From Martelella sp. NC20 (lineage in GTDB: Bacteria; Pseudomonadota; Alphaproteobacteria; Rhizobiales; Rhizobiaceae): DNA of 64,000 nt. The notes under the pieces were generated by a model. It had not been told where the DNA came from. It saw nothing but the letters and a program-made list of their open reading frames with translations, and searched no databases. A program made the translations under genes and the position numbers. Below, piece after piece: positions 52,419 to 60,920 of this stretch (position 1 is its first letter; each line of letters opens with the position of its first letter). The stretch is taken from the NCBI RefSeq assembly GCF_013459645.1, contig NZ_CP054861.1, positions 1,352,001-1,416,000 of the forward strand, given 5' to 3'.

Positions 52419-53214
52419 GGCCGTTCCGCTCTGGCTCAAGATCGCGACCTTCGTGTTCATCGCGCTGATCGTGGTGGTCATGCTGGCGCCGCTTGTGGTG
52501 GTGATCGGCACCTCGTTTTCGGCCAACCAGTTCATCTCGTTTCCGCCAAAGGACTTCTCGCTCGAATGGTATCGGAAGGTGCTGTCGTCGAGCGCTTATC
52601 TTTCCGCCGGGGCATTGAGCCTTGGCATCGCGCTTCTGGTGACGTTCTCCTCCGTCACTATCGGCGGGGCGGCGGCGATCGCGATCCACCGCCGGCAATT
52701 GCCGAAATCGGAACTCATCGGCGCCGTGTTCCTGTCGCCGCTGATCCTGCCGACGATCATCTACGCCATCGGCCTGCTGATGTTCTGGAGCGCGACCTTC
52801 GGCAGCGTCTCGTTCGTCACGCTGTGGATCGGCCATACCGCGATCACGCTGCCCTATGTGGTGCGCACCACACTCGCCGTGCTGTCGGAATCCGACCCGT
52901 TCATCGAGGAGGCGGCGCGCACCATGGGGGCGGGCCGCATCCAGCGGCTGTTGTTCGTGGTGCTGCCGCAATGCCGGCCGGGGCTTGCCGCCGGCGCGTT
53001 CTTCGCCTTCAACATCTCCTTCGACGAGGCGGTGCTGTCGCTGTTCCTGCGCACCCCGGACCTGACGACGCTGCCGGTCCAGATCTACGGCCAGCTCGAA
53101 TTCAGCCCCGACCCGTCCGTTGCCGCGGTCTCCACCATCATGATCGCGCTCACTGTCATTCTCATCCTCGTTATCGACCGCGTGCTCGGTATCGGCAAAT
53201 TCGCCAGCGGTTAG
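52411..53214 (+). CDS. ABC transporter permease (PotC type)
   Basis: A 267-residue permease, partner of the preceding one. The EAA loop 'FIEEAARTMGAGRIQRLLFVV' (starts near residue 168) and 'FAFNISFDEAVLSLFLRTPD' are typical of PotC proteins. The start lies within the end of the PotB-type gene, indicating coupled translation. Confidence 0.94.
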   Translation: MVKAVPLWLKIATFVFIALIVVVMLAPLVVVIGTSFSANQFISFPPKDFSLEWYRKVLSSSAYLSAGALSLGIALLVTFSSVTIGGAAAIAIHRRQLPKSELIGAVFLSPLILPTIIYAIGLLMFWSATFGSVSFVTLWIGHTAITLPYVVRTTLAVLSESDPFIEEAARTMGAGRIQRLLFVVLPQCRPGLAAGAFFAFNISFDEAVLSLFLRTPDLTTLPVQIYGQLEFSPDPSVAAVSTIMIALTVILILVIDRVLGIGKFASG

Positions 53215-53224
53215 GAATATAATC

Positions 53225-54262
53225 ATGTCGGATATTCATCTCGATCGGATCAAGAAGTCCTACGGCAAGGTGGAAGTCCTCCACGGCATCGATCTCGCGC
53301 TGTCATCGGGCGAATTCGTGAGCCTGCTGGGCGCATCCGGCTGCGGCAAGACCACGCTGTTGCGCACCGTCGCCGGCCTTGAGGCCGTCACCGCCGGCCA
53401 TGTCGTCATCGACGGTCAGGATGTGACGCAGTTGCCGCCGGAAAGACGCGATATCGCGATGATGTTCCAGTCTTACGCGCTGCTGCCACATCTCAGCGTC
53501 TACGAGAATATCCGCTTTCCGCTCAGGATGCGCCGCATCGGCGATCGCGAGGAGCAGGACGCCCGGGTCAAGGCCGCGCTCGAAACGGTGCAGCTTTCCC
53601 ATCTTGCCGATCGCTACCCCCGACAGCTCTCCGGTGGCCAGCAGCAGCGCGTGGCCCTTGCCCGCGCGATCGTGTCCAACCCGAAAGTGCTGCTGCTCGA
53701 CGAGCCGCTGTCCAATCTCGACGCGCGGCTGCGCGAGGACATGCAGGTGGAACTGATCGAAATCCACCGCCGTCTCGGTCTCACCACCCTGTTCGTGACC
53801 CACGACCAGGAGGAGGCGCTGAGCCTGTCCGACCGGGTGGTGCTTTTGAACGCCGGCAAGGTCGAGCAGGAGGGCGCGCCGGCGGAAATCTATGCCCGCC
53901 CGGCAACCGAATTCGTCTCCGGCTTCATCGGCTCGGCCAATGTGCTGAAGGCGAATTCGGAAGGGGGCGGCAGCGCGGTGCTGGAGGACGGCCAGTGTCT
54001 TGCCGTTTCGCCGGACGTGGCGGCGGGGCCGGTTTCCGTGGTGCTGCGACAGGAGGATCTGACCGTCTCCGTAACCGGCGAAGGTTTGAAGGCGAAGGTC
54101 AGGACCCGGGTCTATCTCGGGGCCCGCAACCGCTATGTGCTGACCCTTGCCGGCGAAACCATCCGGTTGCTGACCGACAACGAAACCGTGTTCGAGCCCG
54201 GCGACGAGGTCGCGCTTTCAATCGAACCCGGCCGCGTTCGCGTACTCGCGCGGCAGGCTTGA
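53225..54262 (+). CDS. ABC transporter ATP-binding protein (PotA type)
   Basis: A 345-residue ATPase: Walker A 'GASGCGKTT', 'MFQSYALLPHLSVYENI', signature '[16 protein letters not shown]', Walker B '[15 protein letters not shown]', H loop 'FVTHDQEEALSLSDR' and a C-terminal TOBE domain from about residue 270. It follows PotC by ten bases and completes a full importer with the binding protein at 50258. Confidence 0.95.
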   Translation: MSDIHLDRIKKSYGKVEVLHGIDLALSSGEFVSLLGASGCGKTTLLRTVAGLEAVTAGHVVIDGQDVTQLPPERRDIAMMFQSYALLPHLSVYENIRFPLRMRRIGDREEQDARVKAALETVQLSHLADRYPRQLSGGQQQRVALARAIVSNPKVLLLDEPLSNLDARLREDMQVELIEIHRRLGLTTLFVTHDQEEALSLSDRVVLLNAGKVEQEGAPAEIYARPATEFVSGFIGSANVLKANSEGGGSAVLEDGQCLAVSPDVAAGPVSVVLRQEDLTVSVTGEGLKAKVRTRVYLGARNRYVLTLAGETIRLLTDNETVFEPGDEVALSIEPGRVRVLARQA

Positions 54263-54297
54263 GTCTGATTGTGCGGCGGTGTGGAGGCTGATAGCGT

Positions 54298-55233
54298 ATG
54301 GCGATGCGCATCATCGACATGGCCACGTTCGTGGCGCTTGCCCGCAACCGGCATTTCGGCCGCACCGCACGGGAGCTGAACACCACCCAGCCGGCGATTT
54401 CCTCGCGCCTTGCGATCCTCGAGCGCGATTATGCCTGCCGGCTTGTCGAGCGCGGCGACCGCGAGTTCCGGCTGACGCCGGCGGGCGAGGAAGCGCTGCA
54501 GGTGTTCCAGGAGGTGCTGGAAAAGCTCAACACGCTGAAATCCGACCTGAAGGAGGGCGGCAGCGATGCCGCCTATACCGTGCGCATCGGCGCGATCGAT
54601 TCCGTGGTCGCCACCTGGATGCCGGATTTCATCGAGGCGCTGAGCCAGGCGATGCCGAACCTCAGGGTCGAGCTTACGATCGAGGGGACGCGCGACCTCA
54701 TCGCCGGCCTTTCCCATGGCGAGTTCGACCTGATCTTCGGCATCGAGCCCGCGATCGGCGACAATTTCCGGTCCTTCATCATCTGCTATTATGAAATGGT
54801 CTGGGCCGCCGCCCCCGCCGTGATCGACAAGGCGACCACCTACAGTGTCGACGAACTGTCGAAAATGCCGATCATCACCTTTCCCAAGGGCACGCCGCCC
54901 TACGCCTATGTCGCGCCCTATTTTCAGGACGAACGGGTGCTCGCCTCCAAGCTGACGAGTTCGAACTCGCTGTTTGCGATGATCAACCTCTTGATCGGCG
55001 GTTTCGGCCTCGCGGCGATCCCCTCGGTCGCGATCGCCCGTGAACTGGAGAACGGCCTGCTCAGCCGGGTGAGCGTGACCAAACCCTTCCCGCCAATGCC
55101 GATCGTCGCCACCTACCAGACCGCCGTCGGCCAGAACATCCTGCGCGGCGTCGCCGACCACGCCCGCAGGAGTGCGGCCGACTTCTGCCGGAAAGTGTCG
55201 TCGGAAAGCGCCTGGGTGCCGCCTTCCGGGTGA
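54298..55233 (+). CDS. LysR family transcriptional regulator
   Basis: A 311-residue LysR-type regulator. The N-terminal winged helix-turn-helix 'MATFVALARNRHFGRTARELNT' with 'TQPAISSRLAILERDY' lies at residues 5-45, and the periplasmic-binding-like effector domain follows from about 92. It is co-directional with the ABC genes, 35 bases after the ATPase, and may control their expression, though LysR genes are more often divergent from their targets. No T-N11-A box was identified with confidence. Confidence 0.93.
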   Translation: MAMRIIDMATFVALARNRHFGRTARELNTTQPAISSRLAILERDYACRLVERGDREFRLTPAGEEALQVFQEVLEKLNTLKSDLKEGGSDAAYTVRIGAIDSVVATWMPDFIEALSQAMPNLRVELTIEGTRDLIAGLSHGEFDLIFGIEPAIGDNFRSFIICYYEMVWAAAPAVIDKATTYSVDELSKMPIITFPKGTPPYAYVAPYFQDERVLASKLTSSNSLFAMINLLIGGFGLAAIPSVAIARELENGLLSRVSVTKPFPPMPIVATYQTAVGQNILRGVADHARRSAADFCRKVSSESAWVPPSG

Positions 55234-55263
55234 GGCGGCGGAAACAGCCCGGCCTTTGCAGAA

Positions 55264-55523
55264 AACAATCTCCCCCCTTGAGACGGGGCTTTCGCTTATC
55301 GCTTCACCGCATAGCCCCCAAGTCTTCTCGCCCCGGCGGGGAGAGATGTCGCGAAAGCGACAGTGAGGGGCGAGTCTATCCACACGGAAGCCCTCACGGG
55401 TCAGAAATGCTGCTTCACCCTCACTGCCCCTTTCGGGGCATCTCTCCCGCAAGCGGGAGAGAGTATTGGGAGCAAGTCTCAGGGCCATATGCAACTTGCC
55501 TGCCCTCAAGGGGGAGATTGTGA
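55264..55523. repeat. Mosaic palindromic repeat, family R1, copy d (inverted)
   Basis: Here the blocks run in the opposite orientation: 'tcttctcgccccggcgggga' then 'gagatgtcgcgaaagcgaca', 'ctgcccctttcggggc', 'ctctcccgcaagcgggagag' and 'ctcaagggggagatt'. It lies between the convergent LysR and metE genes, and no gene is seen from 55234 to 55553. Confidence 0.85.
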
Positions 55524-55553
55524 GGAAGCTGTCGGTGCTTTGGAGGCGGCAGC

Positions 55554-57845
55554 CTATCCCCGTAACGCCTTCGCCGCCTCCACCATATGTACCAGCGCCG
55601 GCTTCACCTCGTCCCAGCCGCGCGTCTTCAGGCCGCAATCGGGATTGACCCAGAGCTTGCGGTCGGCAAGGCGCTTTCGGGCGAGCGTCAAGAGTTCCGT
55701 CATTTCCGCCCGGTCGGGGACGCGCGGGGAGTGGATATCGTAGACGCCGGGGCCGATCTCGTTTGGATAGTCGAAGCCGGTGAAGGCGTCGAGCAGTTCC
55801 ATTTTCGAGCGCGACGTCTCGATCGAGATCACGTCGGCATCCATCGCCGCGATCGCCTCGATGATGTCGTTGAACTCCGAGTAGCACATATGGGTGTGGA
55901 TCTGGGTTTCGTCCGAAACCCCCGAGGCCGTCAGCCGGAAGGCGTCGACCGCCCAGCCGAGATAGTCCTTCCAGCCGGATTTCCGCAGCGGCAAGCCTTC
56001 CCGGAGCGCTGCCTCGTCGATCTGGATGATGGCGGCCCCCGCCTTTTCGAGATCGGCCACCTCGTCGCGGATCGCAAGCGCGATCTGGGCGCAGGTTTCG
56101 GAACGGGGAATATCGTCGCGCACGAACGACCAGTTGAGGATGGTCACCGGCCCGGTGAGCATGCCCTTGACCGGCCTTTCCGTCTTCGATTGCGCGAATT
56201 GCCACCATGCGACCGTCATCGGCTGCGGCCGGGCGACATCGCCGAAAATGATCGGCGGGCGGACATAGCGCGAGCCGTAGCTCTGCACCCAGCCATGTTT
56301 GGTGAAGGCGAAACCGGAAAGCTGCTCGCCGAAATACTGCACCATGTCATTGCGCTCGAATTCGCCGTGGACCAGCACGTCGAGGCCGATTTCCTCCTGG
56401 AAGGCGATCGCGGTCGCGGTCTCGTCCTCCAGGAAGCCGCGATAGGCATCGGCATCAAGCGCGCCCTTGTTGAAGGCGGCGCGCGCCTTGCGGACGGCGG
56501 CCGTCTGCGGGAAGGAGCCGATGGTGGTGGTCGGAAAGGCCGGCAGTTTCAGCCGGTCATGCTGAAGCGCGATACGCTCGGCAAACGGAGATTTCCGGCT
56601 CCTGTCGGCCTCGGTGACGGCGGCAAGCCGGGCTGAAACAACGTCGTTGTGGACCCGCGCCGATGCCGCGCGCGAGGCGATGGCGGCGTCAGCTGCGGAG
56701 ATTGCCTCGGCCACGGCCGCCTTGCCGCGCGAAAGTCCCCCGGCGAGCGCTGCAAGCTCGTCGAGCTTCTGATTGGCGAAGGAAAGCCAGGTTTTCAGCG
56801 CCGGCTCGAGTTCGGTTTCAAGCTCGACGTCGATCGGCACGTGCAGCAGCGAGCAGGACGGCGCGATCTGGATGTTGGCCGCTCCGCGTCTGGCGACGAT
56901 CGGGGCAAGTCGGTCGATGATCGCGGAGAGATCCGCGCGCCAGATATTGCGGCCGTCGATGATGCCGAGCGACAGTACGAGACCGGAAGGGGCCTCGTCG
57001 AGCAGGCTGTCCAGCGTCCCGCGCACAAGATCGACATGCACGCCGGCTACCGGCAGCGAAAGCAGGGTCGTGAGATTGTCGCCCGGCGCGCCGAAATAGC
57101 TCGCCAGCATGATTTTCGGGGCATCGCCGGCAAGAACCGCATAGGCGTGGACGAAGGCGGCGCGCTCCTCGTCGGTAAGGTCCAGCACCAGCGCCGGCTC
57201 ATCGATCTGCACCCATTCCGCGCCGGCCTGTTTCAATCGCGAAAGCAGGTCGGCATAGACCGGCAGCAGCCTGTCAAGCAGCGAGAGCGGCGTGAAGTCG
57301 GATCCGCGCGCCTTGGCGAGCTTGAGGAAGGTGACGGGGCCGAGGATGACCGGCCGGGTCTCGATGCCGAGGGCTTTGGCCTCGAGGTAGTGGTCGAGCG
57401 GCTTGGTTCCGGTCAGTGCAAAAGTCTGGTCCTCGGTCAGTTCCGGCACGAGATAATGGTAATTGGTGTCGAACCACTTGGTCATTTCCAGCGCGCGGGT
57501 TTCGCCGTGGCTGTGGCCGCAAACCTCGCCGCCCCGCGCCAGCGCGAAATAGCTCTCAAGGCTCACCGCGCCGCCGGTCCAGCCATAACCCTCGGGGATG
57601 GCGCCAACCATGACGGCGGTGTCGAGCACGTGGTCATAGAGCGAGAAATCGTTCGAGGGGATGATGGCGATCCCCTTTTCCTGCTGCGTCAGCCAGTTGC
57701 GGCGGCGCAGATGCTCGGCGGTGTCGAGCAGGGCAGCGGCCCCGGATTTGCCGGCCCAGAAGGATTCCAGCGCGAATTTCAGTTCGCGCCGCGCGCCGAT
57801 GCGTGGAAAGCCGAGGCTCGCCGCGGCCAGTTTGTCGTTTGACAT
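55554..57845 (-). CDS. metE: Cobalamin-independent methionine synthase
   Basis: A 763-residue MetE, transferring the methyl group of methyl-tetrahydropteroyl-triglutamate to homocysteine. The N-terminal domain begins 'LGFPRIGARRELKFALE'; the C-terminal catalytic domain has zinc ligands in 'THMCYSEFND' (His, Cys) and 'NPDCGLKTR' (Cys), and 'GMLTGPVTILNWSF'. The ATG at 57845 has GGGG ten bases upstream. A cobalamin riboswitch lies upstream, so MetE should be made only when vitamin B12 is scarce and the B12-dependent MetH cannot work. Confidence 0.97.
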   Translation of the reverse strand: MSNDKLAAASLGFPRIGARRELKFALESFWAGKSGAAALLDTAEHLRRRNWLTQQEKGIAIIPSNDFSLYDHVLDTAVMVGAIPEGYGWTGGAVSLESYFALARGGEVCGHSHGETRALEMTKWFDTNYHYLVPELTEDQTFALTGTKPLDHYLEAKALGIETRPVILGPVTFLKLAKARGSDFTPLSLLDRLLPVYADLLSRLKQAGAEWVQIDEPALVLDLTDEERAAFVHAYAVLAGDAPKIMLASYFGAPGDNLTTLLSLPVAGVHVDLVRGTLDSLLDEAPSGLVLSLGIIDGRNIWRADLSAIIDRLAPIVARRGAANIQIAPSCSLLHVPIDVELETELEPALKTWLSFANQKLDELAALAGGLSRGKAAVAEAISAADAAIASRAASARVHNDVVSARLAAVTEADRSRKSPFAERIALQHDRLKLPAFPTTTIGSFPQTAAVRKARAAFNKGALDADAYRGFLEDETATAIAFQEEIGLDVLVHGEFERNDMVQYFGEQLSGFAFTKHGWVQSYGSRYVRPPIIFGDVARPQPMTVAWWQFAQSKTERPVKGMLTGPVTILNWSFVRDDIPRSETCAQIALAIRDEVADLEKAGAAIIQIDEAALREGLPLRKSGWKDYLGWAVDAFRLTASGVSDETQIHTHMCYSEFNDIIEAIAAMDADVISIETSRSKMELLDAFTGFDYPNEIGPGVYDIHSPRVPDRAEMTELLTLARKRLADRKLWVNPDCGLKTRGWDEVKPALVHMVEAAKALRG

Positions 57846-57898
57846 TTCATACCCCATTCAGATCTGGGGGCATGGGTTCAGGAAAGCGTGCGGAAACC

Positions 57899-57918
57899 GA
57901 CGGGCGAAAACGCCCGTC
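57899..57918 (-). promoter_or_regulatory. Hairpin in the metE leader, candidate expression platform
   Basis: GACGGGCG pairs with CGCCCGTC over four bases (AAAA on the plus strand, TTTT in the transcript sense), between the cobalamin riboswitch and the metE start. It is a perfect eight-base stem and could be part of the terminator or sequestering structure. No clear T run follows. Confidence 0.5.
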
Positions 57919-57970
57919 ACAACCGGCAGCACCATCAGGACACCCCGCCCGTGGACAAGTTGTCGTCTTG

Positions 57971-58137
57971 GCAGGTCTCCTGGCTTGCGGGTCGCGGCGG
58001 CTTTCCGTCTTCCCGGTTTCCCAGTGACATCGGTGGAAAGGCGCTCGCCGCTTACAGTTGCGGGGGCAGCTCCGGAATTGCCCTGTTTGTTTCGGGGCGC
58101 ACCGGATTCCCTCTTGGCGCTTCGCAGCGAACCAAGA
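57971..58137 (-). promoter_or_regulatory. Cobalamin (vitamin B12) riboswitch
   Basis: Read on the minus strand the element has the conserved order of an AdoCbl riboswitch: 'CTTGGTT', 'GAGGGAATCCGGTGCG', the B12 box 'GCTGCCCCCGCAACTGTAAG' (58070 down to 58051), 'TCACTGGGAAACCGGGAAG' and the 3' block 'AAGCCAGGAGACCTGCC' (57987 down to 57971). It ends about 125 bases before the metE start. Confidence 0.95.
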
Positions 58138-58214
58138 CAGCGCCAGACTGATCGTTCACGCGGCGATTGTCAACATCATATAAAGATATATTTATATCAA
58201 CAAATCATTATGTG

Positions 58215-59291
58215 TTAATCGATGATCGCCACCGACTTGATCTGGGCAAACACCGCCATGCCGGGCTTCAGGTCGAGCAGATGCGCCGAGCGCGCGGTCA
58301 CCCGCGCCATCACCAGACTCTTGCCGATCTCCAGATGCACGATCATCGCCGAGGGATGATCGCCCCGGGCGATCTGGCGGATCGTGGCGGGTATGCGGTT
58401 GATGATCGACACCTTGGCATTTTCGGTGAGCGCGATCGAAACATCGCGGGCATGGATCATCAGGCGCACCGGATCGCCGACCTGTTTTCCGGTATGGGTA
58501 ATCCACAGCGCGCCGCCCTCGAATTTGGCAAGCGCGAGTTGCCAGCGCAGGTCGATATCGGCGATCCGGGCATCGATCGAAATCCCGGCGCGGCGCTCAT
58601 GCGCCATCGGCAGGTCGAGGCGGGCGAGCGTTTCGGCGGTGGGGCCCACGGCTATAATGCGTCCTTCGCGCATCACCGCCAGATGGTCGGCAAGCCGGGC
58701 CACCTCGTCCGGCGCATGGGTGACGTAGAGCATGGGAATGGAGAGGCTTTGCCTGAGGTCCTGAAGATAGGGAAAAATCTCCTGGCGCGCATGGATATCG
58801 AGCGCCGACATCGGCTCGTCCATCAACAGCAGCTTGGGCTGCGACAGCAGCGCGCGGGCGATCGCGACCCTCTGGCGCTCGCCGCCGGAAAGCCGGGCGG
58901 GCATGCGTTCCAGAAGCCCGGCAAGACCCAGAAGGCCGACAAGTTCGTCGAACCGGGCCTTGCCGTCGCTCTTTGCCCGCTTTTCGCCATAGCGCAGATT
59001 GCCGCGCACGGTCAGATGCGGAAACAGATTGGCCTGCTGGAACACATAGCCGACCTCGCGCCGATGCGGCGGCCGGAAGGTTGTGCCGTCCTGCCAGACC
59101 TCGCCATCGATCGCAAATTCGCCCTCCGGCAGGTGCTCTAGCCCCGCGAAGCAGCGCAGCAGGCTCGATTTGCCGCAGCCGGACGGGCCGAACAGCGCGG
59201 TCACCCCGCTTTTCGGAAACCTGAGGGACGCCTCGAGGAGGAACGTGCCGAAACGGCCGGCGAAACGGGCGGAAAGTCTGTCACCGGTCAT
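58215..59291 (-). CDS. modC: Molybdate ABC transporter ATP-binding protein
   Basis: A 358-residue ModC: Walker A 'GPSGCGKSS', signature '[16 protein letters not shown]', Walker B '[12 protein letters not shown]' and a C-terminal molybdate-binding TOBE/Mop domain ('[21 protein letters not shown]' region, '[19 protein letters not shown]'). The ATG at 59291 overlaps the modB stop (ATGA); a longer frame from 59393 is only read-through of modB sequence. It powers molybdate uptake for molybdoenzymes. Confidence 0.96.
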   Translation of the reverse strand: MTGDRLSARFAGRFGTFLLEASLRFPKSGVTALFGPSGCGKSSLLRCFAGLEHLPEGEFAIDGEVWQDGTTFRPPHRREVGYVFQQANLFPHLTVRGNLRYGEKRAKSDGKARFDELVGLLGLAGLLERMPARLSGGERQRVAIARALLSQPKLLLMDEPMSALDIHARQEIFPYLQDLRQSLSIPMLYVTHAPDEVARLADHLAVMREGRIIAVGPTAETLARLDLPMAHERRAGISIDARIADIDLRWQLALAKFEGGALWITHTGKQVGDPVRLMIHARDVSIALTENAKVSIINRIPATIRQIARGDHPSAMIVHLEIGKSLVMARVTARSAHLLDLKPGMAVFAQIKSVAIID

Positions 59292-59953
59292 GGAAAACGC
59301 CTCCGCATGCGCCGCTCGATCAGCATTGTCGAAAGAATGACGACGAAGGAAAACACCAGCATGCCGGCAGCGAGGATATGCGCCTTTCCCCATTGCAGCG
59401 TTTCGACATAATCGTAGATTGCCACCGACAGGACCTTGGTCTTGCCCGGAATATTGCCGCCGATCATCAGCACCACGCCGAACTCGCCGACGGTATGGGC
59501 AAAGCCGAGGATCGCGCCGGTGATGAGGCCGGGCCGGGCAAGCGGCAGGGCGACGGAAAAGAAACGGTCGAATGGCCCGGCCCGAAGCGTCGCCGCCGCC
59601 TCTAGCGGATCATTGCCGATCGCCTCGAAGGCGTTGCGCACCGGCTGCACCGCAAAGGGCAGCGAATAGATCACCGAGCCGACGACGAGGCCCGCGAATG
59701 TGAAGGGCAGCGTGAAGCCGATGGTCGCCCCGATCGCCTCGCCGAGCGGGCTTTGCGGGCTGAGCGCGATCAGCAGGTAGAAGCCGAGGACCGTCGGCGG
59801 CAATACCAGAGGAAGGGCGACGATCGCGCCGATCACCTCCTTCCACCATGTGCCGGAACGCGCCAGCCACCAGGCCAGAGGGACGCCCAGCACCATCAAG
59901 AACAAGGTCGTGACGCCTGCAAGTTTCAGCGTCAGGAACACGGCTTCCCACAT
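59288..59953 (-). CDS. modB: Molybdate ABC transporter permease
   Basis: A 221-residue ModB with five to six membrane segments and the ATPase-docking loop '[21 protein letters not shown]'-like region ('[19 protein letters not shown]'). '[14 protein letters not shown]' and '[20 protein letters not shown]' are ModB hallmarks. GGAGCGGAAAT supports the ATG at 59953. It overlaps modC by four bases. Confidence 0.96.
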   Translation of the reverse strand: MWEAVFLTLKLAGVTTLFLMVLGVPLAWWLARSGTWWKEVIGAIVALPLVLPPTVLGFYLLIALSPQSPLGEAIGATIGFTLPFTFAGLVVGSVIYSLPFAVQPVRNAFEAIGNDPLEAAATLRAGPFDRFFSVALPLARPGLITGAILGFAHTVGEFGVVLMIGGNIPGKTKVLSVAIYDYVETLQWGKAHILAAGMLVFSFVVILSTMLIERRMRRRFP

Positions 59954-59972
59954 TATTTCCGCTCCAGAGCCT

Positions 59973-59991
59973 ATTCCCGACCGCAGGGAAT
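59973..59991 (-). other. Intercistronic hairpin between modA and modB
   Basis: ATTCCC (59973-59978) pairs with GGGAAT (59986-59991) over seven bases, starting at the last base of the modA stop codon. It repeats the arrangement seen after the three other binding-protein genes of the window. Confidence 0.5.
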
Positions 59992-60743
59992 CACGGCGGC
60001 AACCGGTAGCCGTGATTTTCGACAATTTTACGGGCGACTTCGCCCTTCAGGAAGCTCATAAACGCGCGCGCGGCCGAATTGTTCTCGCCGTTTTTCAAAA
60101 GAACCGCGCCCTGGGCGATCGGGCGATAGAGATCGGCCGGCACCTCGTAGCGCGAGCCCCCGGGCCGGTCGATGACCTGCGACAGCGCGACGAAGCCGAG
60201 CCCGGCATTGCCGGTGGCGACGAACTGGAATGCCTGAGTGATGTTTTCGCCCTCGACCAGCCGGTCACTGAGCCGGTCGTAGACACCGAGCGACCGCATC
60301 GCCTCGACGGCGGCCGCGCCATAGGGCGCGGTGCGGGGATTGGCGATCGCCAGTTTCCCGAACCGTTCGGGGTGGAAGAGCACCGCGCCGTCCGCATCGA
60401 CGAGTTCGGGGTCGGTGCTGTAGAGAACGAGAGCCCCCAGCGCATAGACAAAGGCGCTGCCTTCAACCGCATATCCCTCGGCGATCGCGCGGTCGGGGCG
60501 CTCCAGATCGGCGGCGAGAAACACGTCATAGGGAGCGCCGTGAATGATCTGGGCATAGAGCCTGCCGGTCGAACCGAAGCTCAACACCGCGTCGTGTCCG
60601 GTCTCCTCACGGAAGGCCTCGGCGATCTCCTCGGCGGTGCCGGTGAAATTCGCGGCGACGGCGATCGTGACCTCGCCGGCGGCGGCGGACGTAACCGTGA
60701 CCGGCAACAGCAGCAGGGCGAGAAGGAGAATACGACGCATCAT
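59991..60743 (-). CDS. modA: Molybdate ABC transporter periplasmic binding protein
   Basis: A 250-residue ModA. Signal peptide '[20 protein letters not shown]' cleaved near residue 23, then '[20 protein letters not shown]' and '[20 protein letters not shown]', the loops that bind the oxyanion, and '[15 protein letters not shown]'. Two ATGs stand together at 60743 and 60740; either may be used. It starts the modABC operon and is divergent from the GH2 gene. No ModE site or molybdenum riboswitch was recognised. Confidence 0.95.
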   Translation of the reverse strand: MMRRILLLALLLLPVTVTSAAAGEVTIAVAANFTGTAEEIAEAFREETGHDAVLSFGSTGRLYAQIIHGAPYDVFLAADLERPDRAIAEGYAVEGSAFVYALGALVLYSTDPELVDADGAVLFHPERFGKLAIANPRTAPYGAAAVEAMRSLGVYDRLSDRLVEGENITQAFQFVATGNAGLGFVALSQVIDRPGGSRYEVPADLYRPIAQGAVLLKNGENNSAARAFMSFLKGEVARKIVENHGYRLPP

Positions 60744-60920
60744 GATATCCCGGAGGGCTGGTGGCCGAACTGTGCCCGTTAACCGCCCGCCGGTCAAATT
60801 CGGCGCGTGCGACAAGAAGCCGCAAAAATCTGCCGTGCCCTCCTTGAAACCGGTTCAGGGAGAACCAAAAAAGGTCTACAAGGCCGGCGTGATGATTTTA
60901 TATCGATGGGCGGATGCAGC

